Shown piece after piece: positions 1 to 7,929 of a stretch of 33,567 nucleotides of DNA. The translations under genes and the position numbers were made by a program. The DNA comes from Paenibacillus sabuli (GTDB lineage Bacteria; Bacillota; Bacilli; Paenibacillales; Paenibacillaceae). The first letter of the stretch is position 1; each line of letters begins with the position of its first letter. The stretch is taken from assembly GCF_014705605.1 (NCBI RefSeq), contig NZ_JACXIZ010000050.1:1-33567 (forward strand), in the 5' to 3' direction. The notes under the pieces are model-generated. The model saw only the letters and a program-made list of their open reading frames with translations, did no database searches and was not told the DNA's origin.

Positions 1-2
1 CG

Positions 3-227
3 GGCGACAGGCTCCGCAGCTCCGCCGCGGCCGAAGTGGCGGCGGCGGCGGCGGCGGAGCCGCGCCCCGCGCGGGCCGTATGCGAGCGCCGGGCGGCGGC
101 GATGCTGGCAATCGGGGACCGCTCCTACGAGAGCGGCCTCCCCTGCTCGGAGAATCGGCCGATTCGGTATGCCGACCCGATCTGGCCGGACGGGGGCTTG
201 CGCCGCTTGCCCGAGGCGAGCGCGTAG
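3..227 (+). CDS. possible C-terminal end of a gene truncated by the window edge
   Basis: This frame is open from the left edge and stops at 227. It would run convergently toward the HRDC gene. It begins with an alanine run encoded by about seven GGC-type triplets (38-57), then a less biased tail. I do not recognise the protein and no domain is visible. High GC makes chance open frames common here, so this may be non-coding. The rest of 1-287 shows nothing else I can support. Confidence 0.2.
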   Translation, partial: GDRLRSSAAAEVAAAAAAEPRPARAVCERRAAAMLAIGDRSYESGLPCSENRPIRYADPIWPDGGLRRLPEASA

Positions 228-287
228 CAGCGAATGCGACCTCAGCCTCCACTTCAGCCACGACTGCAGCCGCTGGCCAAGACTCGT

Positions 288-1283
288 CTAGATCGCCTGC
301 GATTCGCTCTGTCCTGCGCGGCGATACCGGATGCGCATCAGCCGCAGCCGATCGTAGAGGACTTCGACCTGGCGCGTCTTGAGCTCCTGCTCCTCATACA
401 CCTCGCTGAGCACAGGCTTTAGATAACGATCGCCGACGGACGCCAGCGCTTGCCATATTTTTTGCTGCTCCTCCTGCGACACCTCCGCCAGCTCGCGCTC
501 GATGAGCGCTTCCAGATCGTATCCTTCCGCCTCCAGCGTCTCAATCCGTTCCAGCAGCTCTCTGCGCGGGAGCTCCGTCGACTGCTGCAGCTCGGCCAGC
601 GACAGTCCGTCCTGAATACCCTCAAGAAGGCGCCGCTTCTCTTGATGGCGGTCCAGTTCGCCTTTGAATTTCATTTCCTTCTGACGGTACATCCATTGCG
701 TATAGGTATCCGTATCGAGCGCTTCGGCAACCCAATCCAGCGGAAACGCCGTGCGCTGCGCATAACGGCGCGTAATCTCCAGCACCTCGGCACCGTAAAG
801 GCCATGCTTGTTCTCGCCCCAGCCGGGGATCTGCAGCAGCTCGTCCTCTTGATGCGGCACGTAGGCGCTCAGCATCCACAGCATGCGGTTGGTTGCAATG
901 ACGTAGGCCGCCTTTTTCTCCGCGATCGCCCGCCCCCGCCGCCAGTCCCGCAGCGCTTCGAACAGCTCGGGGTCGCTATGCAGCTCGCCGTAGCAATGAT
1001 ACCGGGAGAGCGCGCCCCTCATGCCGCGATCGGGCTTGCGCTCCTCCAGCATGCCGTCCAGGACCGGTACATAGCCTTCGCCCAGCTTGATCGCCACGCT
1101 ATAACGAAAGGTGCTGAGCATCTCCTCCCATGAAGTGCCCGCGTACCAGCGTTCCCGCTCCTTGTCCCCTTCCTCCCAAACGACGTGCCACAGTCCCTGC
1201 TCCTCGCCAATCGAGACCCGGCCCTGGGCCACGCGCCCCTCGCCCAGCTGCTTCTCCAACGTGTTTACGAATACTGCCTGCAT
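288..1283 (-). CDS. HRDC-domain protein with RecQ-C-terminal-like helix-turn-helix region
   Basis: About 331 residues. The middle (about residues 140-190) has the HRDC pattern: a helix with AAYVIATNRML, then the PHQEDELLQIPGWGENK segment and YGAEVLEI. HRDC domains bind nucleic acid at the C-termini of RecQ helicases and RNase D. The following 100 residues (SLAELQQST, LPRRELLERIETLEAEG, LKPVLSEVYEE) resemble the HTH_40 region found after RecQ HRDC domains. No helicase motifs are present, so this is a stand-alone accessory module, probably nucleic-acid binding; its role is unknown. A longer open frame extends to 1451, but I chose the ATG at 1283 because GGAGAGG lies 12 bases upstream and the longer form would read through a terminator hairpin at 1361-1389. 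Confidence 0.7.
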   Translation of the reverse strand: MQAVFVNTLEKQLGEGRVAQGRVSIGEEQGLWHVVWEEGDKERERWYAGTSWEEMLSTFRYSVAIKLGEGYVPVLDGMLEERKPDRGMRGALSRYHCYGELHSDPELFEALRDWRRGRAIAEKKAAYVIATNRMLWMLSAYVPHQEDELLQIPGWGENKHGLYGAEVLEITRRYAQRTAFPLDWVAEALDTDTYTQWMYRQKEMKFKGELDRHQEKRRLLEGIQDGLSLAELQQSTELPRRELLERIETLEAEGYDLEALIERELAEVSQEEQQKIWQALASVGDRYLKPVLSEVYEEQELKTRQVEVLYDRLRLMRIRYRRAGQSESQAI

Positions 1284-1350
1284 ACATGCACACAACCTCT
1301 CCGTTATAATCCGAATCCACCGTCTGAGGCGCTTTTTCCTCATTTTTGCA

Positions 1351-1389
1351 AAAATAAAAACACCTCTCCCGCAAAATGCGAAAGAGGTG
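1351..1389 (-). terminator. Rho-independent terminator
   Basis: On the minus strand CACCTCT pairs with AGAGGTG (1361-1389), with an inner CGCA/TGCG extension, followed directly by TTTTTATTTTTGC. It lies downstream of the PH-domain gene and upstream of the HRDC gene, so it most likely ends transcription of the former. It could alternatively act as a leader attenuator of the HRDC gene. Confidence 0.75.
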
Positions 1390-1552
1390 CTTCCTCGTTC
1401 AGAAATAGGCAATATGCGCCTTATTCGGTTGGTTGTGATTCGGTTGAACATAGCTTACCATATCTTAGCAGCCATAGCAAGCAATTTTCGAACATTTGTT
1501 CTCACATTGGATGGAGGCCTTTAATAGACCGCTGTGAGCCCCTTATAGACCG

Positions 1553-1927
1553 CTATAAAATATACGAGGCAAGCACGCCTTGCAGCTCGTAAATATTCAG
1601 GCTTTTATTGAATTTTTTGGTCAGCGGTGTCGTCTGGCTTGAGATAAAAATTTTCAATTCCGCATCCAGGTCGAACGAGCCTGCCGTTTCGATGCTGAAG
1701 TGCGAGATGCTTTTGTACGGGATGGAGTGCAGCTCCGTTTTCTTCCCCGTGACGCCCTGCTTGTCGACCAGAATCAGACGCTTGTCCGTAAACAAAAACA
1801 TATCGCGAATCAGCTTGTACGCTTTTTCAATGCGCTCGCCGTCAATCAGCACGTGCTGAAACTCCTTTTGCACCTCTGCCGGAGCAAGCTCCGATGCGTT
1901 ACCCATCAAGCCGTCCAAAAACCCCAT
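1553..1927 (-). CDS. bacterial PH-domain protein (YvbH/DUF1696-like)
   Basis: 124 residues, the full length of the small bacterial pleckstrin-homology (bPH_1) proteins. The signature is a FQHVLIDGERIEKAYKLIRD helix-strand start, then FLFTDKRLILVDKQGVTGKK, the SIPYKSISHFSIET turn, and a strand with LKIFISS. It has no signal peptide and no membrane segment, so it is probably cytoplasmic or membrane-peripheral. The fold assignment is fairly secure, but members have no defined biochemical role. The start is supported by GAGGGGG nine bases upstream. It is followed by the terminator at 1361-1389, so it looks monocistronic. Confidence 0.75.
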   Translation of the reverse strand: MGFLDGLMGNASELAPAEVQKEFQHVLIDGERIEKAYKLIRDMFLFTDKRLILVDKQGVTGKKTELHSIPYKSISHFSIETAGSFDLDAELKIFISSQTTPLTKKFNKSLNIYELQGVLASYIL

Positions 1928-1960
1928 TCGTTTCGCCCCCTCGCGAAATTTGGTAGATCC

Positions 1961-1998
1961 TGTAGAAAGACATCTTCTTACTTATCATAGAGAAGATG
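1961..1998 (-). terminator. possible terminator after the ABC/RDD operon
   Basis: On the minus strand CATCTTCT (1991-1998) pairs with AGAAGATG (1971-1978), an 8-bp AT-rich stem, followed by TCTTTCT. It lies 25 bases after the RDD stop codon. The stem is weak, so this is tentative. Confidence 0.35.
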
Positions 1999-2022
1999 GA
2001 GCGCATTGACCAGCTTTTTTCG

Positions 2023-2553
2023 TCAGCCGGTCCGGCCTGACTCGGCCACCACCCGCGTCGACGCGATGAGATCGTACAACGCCTGTTTCTTGGGTGTAAA
2101 AATCGCCGTAAGGATATACACAAGCATGAGCGCATATACCGTGCCGCCTACAAGATACAAGTAAGTCGGAATCGCGTCCTCTTCTCCGGTCCTGGAAAGC
2201 CGATACGCCAAAAAATGAGCCAGCTCCCAAGGTAAAAATTTGACCGCCGTACGGAAGACCATGCGCGCAATTCCCGGACCATAACCGCTGCGGTCCGCAA
2301 CGCGAATGCCGATCCGCCGCTTGCCGAAGGTGCCGCCGCCGCGGGCATCGCCGAAGATGAAGTAAAGTGATACCGGGAGCGTCACCATGACAAAACCGGC
2401 CAACTGCGCCCGGAGCGGCGAACCGATAAAAAGCTGCTGAAGTTCCGGAAAGACGAACAAATTTACAACCGCCAATAGCGCCAAGTATCCAAGAATGATG
2501 ACATAATCGAGTAGAAACGCCTTGCAGCGGGATATAAAACTCGCATTTTGCAT
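2023..2553 (-). CDS. RDD-family integral membrane protein
   Basis: 176 residues. RDD proteins carry a conserved Arg in the first transmembrane helix and Asp residues later; here SRCKAFLLDYVIILGYLALL fits helix one with R and D, and GGTFGKRRIGIRV with KQALYDLIASTRVV is the typical RDD connecting and C-terminal sequence. Three to four membrane segments are visible. The function of most RDD proteins is unknown; some have been linked to Na+/H+ exchange. The ATG at 2553 is preceded by AAGGAGGG seven bases away, which favours it over the longer frame reaching into the ABC gene. It starts 17 bases after the ABC transporter stop, so it is probably co-transcribed. Confidence 0.8.
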   Translation of the reverse strand: MQNASFISRCKAFLLDYVIILGYLALLAVVNLFVFPELQQLFIGSPLRAQLAGFVMVTLPVSLYFIFGDARGGGTFGKRRIGIRVADRSGYGPGIARMVFRTAVKFLPWELAHFLAYRLSRTGEEDAIPTYLYLVGGTVYALMLVYILTAIFTPKKQALYDLIASTRVVAESGRTG

Positions 2554-2570
2554 GTTCTGCCCTCCTTGAG

Positions 2571-4283
2571 TTAGTTCGCTAGTCTGGCGTACACCAGCTC
2601 TTTGTACAATGACGCCGACCGCAGCAGTTCCTCGTGCGTACCCGATTCGACGATGCGGCCTCGGCTCATGACATAGATGCAATCGGCATTCTCCACCGTT
2701 GACAATCGGTGCGCGATCACGATCGTCGTCTTGCCCTCCCGCAGCCGATCAAGATTACGCTGTACCCGGCGCTCCGTCTCCAGGTCCAGCGCCGAGGTCG
2801 CCTCGTCCAGCACCAGCACCTCCGCATCCGCCAGCAGGGCCCGCGCGATCGCCAGTCGCTGGCGCTGTCCGCCCGACAGCGTGATGCCCCGCTCGCCGAG
2901 CACGGTGTCGTAGCCACTGGGCAGCGCCGCAATATCGGCATGAATCTCCGCCGCCCGGCAGGCCGCCTCGCACGCTTGCTCGGTCACGCCCTCCCGGCCC
3001 AGCGCTAGGTTGTGCCGGATCGTGTCGGGGAACAGATACGGGTCCTGCGGCACCAGCACGATGCGGCTGCGCCAGCTGTCCAGCGCCAGTTCGCGCAGCG
3101 GCTCGCCGCTGACGCGAATCTCCCCTTCCTGCGGATCATAGAAGCGCTCCAGCAGCTGCGCCACCGTCGACTTGCCGCCGCCGCTTGCGCCGACGAACGC
3201 CGTCTTGCCGCCGATCGGCAGTTCCACGGTCAGCCCGTCCAGCACGCGCTCGCGCTGCCCCGGATAGGCAAAGCCGACCTCGTGGAACGTCAGGCTCCGA
3301 ATCGGTCCCTCGAGCAACCGTCCGTCCTCCGGCTCGCTGTCCGTCATGAAGCTGCGCAGCCGCTCCACCGTCCCCATCCGCGCCGAGAATTGCAGGCCGT
3401 ATCCGAGCAGCTGCTGCATGCCGTCGAGCAACTGGCTGGCGAACTGGTAAACGACGATATAGCTGCCGATCGACAGGCTTCCCGTGATCGTCAGATAGGC
3501 GCCGTAGCCCAGCACGGCCAGATTCATGCCCCAGCGCAGCGGCTCGCTCCAGGCGAGCTGCCGGTTCGCCAGCTTGCCCTCGGCCATCACCTTGCCGAAG
3601 AAGTGCCGGAAGCGGTGCGCGTAGCGCTCCAGCTCCCAGGCATGCCGGTGAAAGGCAATCACCTCGCGCGTGGAGGCGATCCCTTCCTCGAGCTGCACCG
3701 CGACGTCCGAGCGCGCCGCCTGCACCGCCTTGCCCGCCGCCTTCTGGTCGGGCCCGAGCTTGCGCCCGATGACGGTGTAGACGAGCCCGAGCACGACGAT
3801 GAGCGCCAGCATGAGCGGCTCGGCCCAGCCGATGAAGCCGGCCAGCACCGCGACCCGCAGCACGCCGGTGAGGCTGCCCGGCAGCAGATGCGCGACGAAG
3901 TGGCTCGTATCGCGCACCTCCTGATGGAAGCGCTGGGCCAGCGCGCCGATGCGTTCGCTATGGTAGCGGGATACCGGCATCCGATACATCACATGCATCA
4001 GTTGCACGGAGAGGCGACGCAGCAGCGCGTACTCATTGCGACGGTTCAGCATGTACGACAGCAGATGCACCGCGTTGTAGCCGACGATCAAGGCCGCGAA
4101 GAGCAGCAGGTACCGCGTCAGCAGTCCGTACTCGCCGGCGACGAAGATGTCGTCGATGATCCACTTCTGCACGGCGGTAATGCCGAGCAGGGACAGCATG
4201 TCGAGCACGCAGAGCAGCACCGCCAGCAGCAGCGGCCATTTGAGCGGCCTGGCCTGCCCGGCCAGCCATTTCCAATCAGGCAT
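2571..4283 (-). CDS. ABC exporter half-transporter (second subunit)
   Basis: 570 residues: an N-terminal six-helix ABC transmembrane domain (about 15-310) fused to a nucleotide-binding domain. The ATPase part shows Walker A (GASGGGKST), Q-loop (VPQDPYLF), signature LSGGQRQR, Walker B with catalytic Glu (VLVLDEATSALD) and H-loop (IVIAHRLST). It overlaps the upstream ABC gene by 8 bases, and GGAGG nine bases before the ATG sits inside that gene, so translation is coupled. Paired half-transporters of this kind commonly form heterodimeric multidrug or lipid exporters (BmrCD, LmrCD, YheIH type). Both subunits keep the catalytic Glu, unlike many asymmetric heterodimers. The exported substrate cannot be inferred. 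Confidence 0.88.
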   Translation of the reverse strand: MPDWKWLAGQARPLKWPLLLAVLLCVLDMLSLLGITAVQKWIIDDIFVAGEYGLLTRYLLLFAALIVGYNAVHLLSYMLNRRNEYALLRRLSVQLMHVMYRMPVSRYHSERIGALAQRFHQEVRDTSHFVAHLLPGSLTGVLRVAVLAGFIGWAEPLMLALIVVLGLVYTVIGRKLGPDQKAAGKAVQAARSDVAVQLEEGIASTREVIAFHRHAWELERYAHRFRHFFGKVMAEGKLANRQLAWSEPLRWGMNLAVLGYGAYLTITGSLSIGSYIVVYQFASQLLDGMQQLLGYGLQFSARMGTVERLRSFMTDSEPEDGRLLEGPIRSLTFHEVGFAYPGQRERVLDGLTVELPIGGKTAFVGASGGGKSTVAQLLERFYDPQEGEIRVSGEPLRELALDSWRSRIVLVPQDPYLFPDTIRHNLALGREGVTEQACEAACRAAEIHADIAALPSGYDTVLGERGITLSGGQRQRLAIARALLADAEVLVLDEATSALDLETERRVQRNLDRLREGKTTIVIAHRLSTVENADCIYVMSRGRIVESGTHEELLRSASLYKELVYARLAN

Positions 4284-6057
4284 GCGCGATCGCCTCCTCG
4301 CCCATGACCAGCCGATACAGCGCCCCGCGGCGCGCCATCAGCGCGTCGTAGCCGCCCTGCTCGGCGATGCGGCCGTCCTCCAGCACGACGATCCGGTCGT
4401 AATGCCGCACCGTCGAGAGGCGATGCGCCACCGCGATTGTCGTCCGTCCGGCCAGCAGCCGGTCCAGCGCCTCCTGCACCTCGCGCTCGCTGCGGTTGTC
4501 CAGCGCCGAAGTCGCCTCGTCGAGCAGCACGACGGCGGGATTTTTGAGGATCATGCGAGCGATCGCGATCCGCTGACGTTGACCGCCCGACAGCTTGTAG
4601 CCGCGCTCGCCCACAGGCGTATCGTAGCCCTGCGGCAGCTGTGCGATGAAGGCGTCGGCATTGGCCGCCCGGGCCGCGGCCCGGACCTCCTCGTCGCTCG
4701 CCTGGGGCCGGCCGAAGCGGATGTTCGCCAGCACGCTGTCGCCGAACAGATACGTCTCCTGAAAGACGTAGCCGAGCGCCTGGCGAAGCGCTCCGGATTC
4801 CAGCTCCTGCAGGGGGATGCCGTCGAGCCGCAGCGCCCCGTCGCTCGGGTCGTAGAAGCGCCCGATCAGCTTGAGCAGCGTCGACTTGCCGCCGCCGCTC
4901 GCGCCCGCGAACGCGACGCGCTCGCCGGGCGCCACGGTCAGCGTGACGCCGCGCAGCACCGGGCGGTCCGGCAGCTGCGCGTAAGCGAACGAGACGTTGT
5001 CCAGCTCCAGGCGGCCCGCCACGTCCCGCAGCGTGCGACCGCGCGCCGGCTCCTGCAGCGCCGGCTCCTCTTGCATCAGCCGGTACAGCTTCTCCCCCTG
5101 CATGACGAGCATGCTCTGCTCGGTCGCCATCGTGACGACGGTCGTCAACGTCTGCATCACCGTGAAGTAATAGAGCAGGAAGGCGACGAATGCGCCGACG
5201 TCCATGCTGCCGCTGCGCACCGCCCAGGCGCCGAAGACGAACAGCGCCAATGCGCCGAGGTTGACCGTCATGCGCCGCGCGGTGCCCCGCAGCAGCGCGT
5301 ACAGCAGCTCACGCTGCCACCAGCCGCGGTTGACCTCGAACTTGTCGAGCAGGAGGCCAAGGTCCCAGCGCTCGGCGCGGTGTATGCGCAGCTCCAGCAG
5401 TCCGGTGAGGCTGTCATACAGCTTCTGATTGTAGTTGGCGCGCGTGCGCGTGCCCTCCTGCGCATAGGCCGCCTGCCTGCGCTCGAACTGCGGGCCGATC
5501 AAGTAGTACGAGAGGAAGAACGGCACGATTAGCAGCGTCAGCAGCGGATTTAGCGCGATCAGCAGCGCGAGCGAGACGAGCAGCAGGATCGAGCGCTCGA
5601 TCAGTACGGGCAGGTAGCGCCGGTAGATCTGCTGGATCGCCGGCACCTCCGCCTGGAACAGCGACAGCGTCTCCCCGGTCGGATGCGTCTCGTAGTAGGC
5701 GAAGCCGAGCCGCCGCAGCTGCCGGAAGACGGCTAGCTGCAGATCGCTTGCTCCCTTCTCCTGCAGGATGCGCTGCATCCGATTGCGCACCGCCATCGCG
5801 ACCAGCATCAGCGCAATGAGCGGCACGAGCATGGCCAGCATCGTCCACAGCTGCGCGAGGTTGCCCGTCGGTACGATGACGTCGATCACCTGCTGGATGA
5901 ACTTCGGGATCGTCAACAGCACGCCCGACTGGATCAACCCGGCCATCAACAGCGCGGCAAACGGCCCCTTGTATTTCCCGACAAACGAAACGATCCATCC
6001 ATAGATGCGCAGCTTTTCTTTCCAGTTCGCTTGATTCTGAATTTTTATAGCCTCCAC
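4276..6057 (-). CDS. ABC exporter half-transporter (first subunit)
   Basis: 593 residues with a transmembrane domain (about 25-330, six hydrophobic helices) and a C-terminal ATPase: Walker A GASGGGKST, Q-loop VFQETYLFGD, LSGGQRQRIAIAR signature, Walker B VVLLDEATSALD with catalytic Glu, and H-loop VAHRLST. It is the first gene of a three-gene operon with the second half-transporter and the RDD protein. The start is a GTG at 6057 preceded by GGGGGG five bases upstream; the first residues MEAIKIQNQANWKEK form a typical cytoplasmic lead-in. The upstream leader is a 220-base purine-rich repeat tract on the coding strand. Substrate unknown; multidrug or peptide export is the usual role. Confidence 0.88.
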   Translation of the reverse strand: MEAIKIQNQANWKEKLRIYGWIVSFVGKYKGPFAALLMAGLIQSGVLLTIPKFIQQVIDVIVPTGNLAQLWTMLAMLVPLIALMLVAMAVRNRMQRILQEKGASDLQLAVFRQLRRLGFAYYETHPTGETLSLFQAEVPAIQQIYRRYLPVLIERSILLLVSLALLIALNPLLTLLIVPFFLSYYLIGPQFERRQAAYAQEGTRTRANYNQKLYDSLTGLLELRIHRAERWDLGLLLDKFEVNRGWWQRELLYALLRGTARRMTVNLGALALFVFGAWAVRSGSMDVGAFVAFLLYYFTVMQTLTTVVTMATEQSMLVMQGEKLYRLMQEEPALQEPARGRTLRDVAGRLELDNVSFAYAQLPDRPVLRGVTLTVAPGERVAFAGASGGGKSTLLKLIGRFYDPSDGALRLDGIPLQELESGALRQALGYVFQETYLFGDSVLANIRFGRPQASDEEVRAAARAANADAFIAQLPQGYDTPVGERGYKLSGGQRQRIAIARMILKNPAVVLLDEATSALDNRSEREVQEALDRLLAGRTTIAVAHRLSTVRHYDRIVVLEDGRIAEQGGYDALMARRGALYRLVMGEEAIAHA

Positions 6058-6080
6058 CTGATCCCCCCTGATTGCTCAAT

Positions 6081-6300
<220 letters not shown>

Positions 6301-6458
6301 TTCTCACCGTGTCTATATCTGTTACGTTCTCCCACTCCAAAAATTCCCTTTATTTTCTGTTGACCAAATATAACGCAATTTGGCCCATAAATCCATCATT
6401 ATTTCCAACCGCCCTACCAGTCCGCAAGCTTGCCAAGCTGTGCTACACTGATAGGAAG

Positions 6459-6510
6459 AGGCGAAACGGGCGAGCCGTCATTTACGGCCGAGACAAAACG
6501 GCTGACGGCT
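6459..6510. repeat. hairpin segment related to the 102-bp repeat at the window end
   Basis: The 21 bases at 6459-6479 match the start of the 102-bp unit (33051 onward) with two mismatches (aggcgaaacg, then gccgtc, shared). AGCCGTCA (6473-6480) is complementary to TGACGGCT (6503-6510), giving an 8-bp stem followed by TCTTTT. It looks like a single dispersed relative of the array element, with terminator-like shape. Confidence 0.5.
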
Positions 6511-6535
6511 TCTTTTGGCAGACGTCTTTGTCCAG

Positions 6536-6720
6536 CTAACGGTTGCCACAGCGGCTAATCGGCCCAAAAAAGCAATGTTTTCATTTTAACGGTTCTCACA
6601 GCGCCTATTTCATTGAAATCGTTAAAAAAGAAGCAAATTCCGCCAAATAAGCGCTGCTGCAACCGTTAGCATTCAAATTGCCCGCTTTTCGCTAGATTAG
6701 GCTCGCTCACAACCGTTAGC
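6536..6720. repeat. four copies of an AACGGTT-type element in inverted arrangement
   Basis: Copies are at 6536-6559 and 6587-6608 on the plus strand, and 6648-6670 and 6697-6720 on the minus strand. The consensus is close to CTAACGGTTGCCASAGCGSC. Spacing within each pair is about 50 bases. The two pairs face each other, forming a large inverted repeat. No gene is visible in the whole 6058-6940 interval. Confidence 0.75.
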
Positions 6721-6829
6721 TCAAGAATCAGCATTGCAACAATGATTAAGGCGAAACACCGAGGCCATCTTATCACAGCCAAGCGCGTTTTGTTCTGCAA
6801 AACGTGCGCCTTGTTCTATTGGTGAAACG

Positions 6830-6871
6830 CAGGGCTCGTTCGATTTCTAGCAGGGCTCGCCCGATTTCTAT
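6830..6871. repeat. 21-bp tandem duplication
   Basis: Two adjacent 21-base copies (6830-6850 and 6851-6871) share cagggctcg and cgatttcta with three differences. They lie 70 bases upstream of the exonuclease III start. A short stem (CGTTTTG 6786-6792 with CAAAACG 6798-6804) lies just before them. Confidence 0.7.
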
Positions 6872-6940
6872 GCGAAAGATTGGCGGCGTCTTTTAAAGGA
6901 CGTTAAGGATCGAAAATGTTCGATAGGAGGAAGCAACCGG

Positions 6941-7750
6941 ATGAAGCTCGTATCATGGAATGTGAACGGCCTGCGGGCCTGTGTCAATAAAGGGTTTATG
7001 GATTATTTCCGCGCTGTGGATGCCGATATTTTCTGCGTACAGGAGACCAAGCTGCAGGAGGGTCAGATCCTTCTCGAACTGGGTGAAGAATATACGCAAT
7101 ACTGGAATTACGCCGAGAAAAAAGGCTACTCCGGCACCGCCGTCTTCACCCGGCTCAAGCCGCTGCGCGTGCAATACGGCCTCAGCGGAGAGGAGGATCC
7201 CGAGGGGCGAGTCATTGTGCTGGAATTCGAGCACTTCCAATTGGTCAACGTCTACACGCCCAATGCGCGGCGCGACCTGTCGCGGCTAGAGCATCGGCTC
7301 GCCTGGGAAGATCGCTTCCGTGCCGAGCTGCAGCGGCTCGACGCTCACAAGCCGGTCGTCGTATGCGGCGATCTGAACGTCGCCCACCAGGAGATCGATC
7401 TGCGCCACCCCAAGCCGAATACCGGCAATTCCGGATTCACCTTCGAGGAACGAGGCAAAATGTCGGCTCTGCTGGAATCAGGCTTCATCGACAGCTTCCG
7501 GCACCTGTACCCTGAGCGAGCCGGCGTCTATTCGTGGTGGTCCTACATGCCCAAGGTGCGCGAACGCAATGTGGGGTGGCGCATTGATTATTTCCTGATG
7601 TCGAAGCGTCTGGCCCCGGCGCTGCGCGAGGCGGAGATCGCCTGTGAGGTCATGGGCAGCGACCACTGCCCCGTGCTGCTCGAGCTCGATCCGGCAGCAT
7701 GGCCAACGCCGCGCGCAGACGAAGACAATCTGCTTGTTGGTCACCCGTAA
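6941..7750 (+). CDS. exoA: exodeoxyribonuclease III / AP endonuclease (ExoA type)
   Basis: 269 residues, the usual length. Family motifs are all present: MKLVSWNVNGLRAC at the N-terminus, the metal-binding Glu in CVQETKLQ, YTPNARRDLSRLEHR, the catalytic GDLNVAH, the NTGNSGFTFEER loop, GWRIDYFL, and the C-terminal GSDHCPV with the catalytic Asp-His pair. This enzyme of the exonuclease-endonuclease-phosphatase fold cleaves abasic sites and has 3'-5' exonuclease activity in base excision repair. Two C-terminal halves are not split and nothing is missing. AGGAGG lies nine bases before the ATG. It stands alone between repeat-rich regions and is convergent with the next gene. Confidence 0.95.
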   Translation: MKLVSWNVNGLRACVNKGFMDYFRAVDADIFCVQETKLQEGQILLELGEEYTQYWNYAEKKGYSGTAVFTRLKPLRVQYGLSGEEDPEGRVIVLEFEHFQLVNVYTPNARRDLSRLEHRLAWEDRFRAELQRLDAHKPVVVCGDLNVAHQEIDLRHPKPNTGNSGFTFEERGKMSALLESGFIDSFRHLYPERAGVYSWWSYMPKVRERNVGWRIDYFLMSKRLAPALREAEIACEVMGSDHCPVLLELDPAAWPTPRADEDNLLVGHP

Positions 7751-7819
7751 GACTTAGTTTTTCTTTGGCCACGGCCCTCCCGATCCAAGAAGACGACCTA
7801 AGCGCTGACAAGGCCTGTT

Positions 7820-7918
7820 AGACTTGCAGTGCTCAGTCTTGTACAGTGTGTAGCCTTGTGCAGTGATCAGCCTTGTGCAGTGATCAGTCTTGCGGAATGC
7901 ACAGCTTTTGCAATGCAC
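7820..7918. repeat. 17-bp tandem repeats between convergent genes
   Basis: Five to six imperfect units begin agNcttg; the two central copies (7852-7868 and 7869-7885) are identical, agccttgtgcagtgatc. Outer units are 15-17 bases and more diverged. The array fills the gap between the exonuclease III and NAD-kinase-like stop codons. No other terminator is obvious there. Confidence 0.8.
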
Positions 7919-7929
7919 ACCCTTGCACC

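Noticed and set aside
3012-5532. Long plus-strand frames (431 and 461 codons) opposite the ABC exporter genes
   Set aside because: Antisense shadows of genes with complete ABC motifs.
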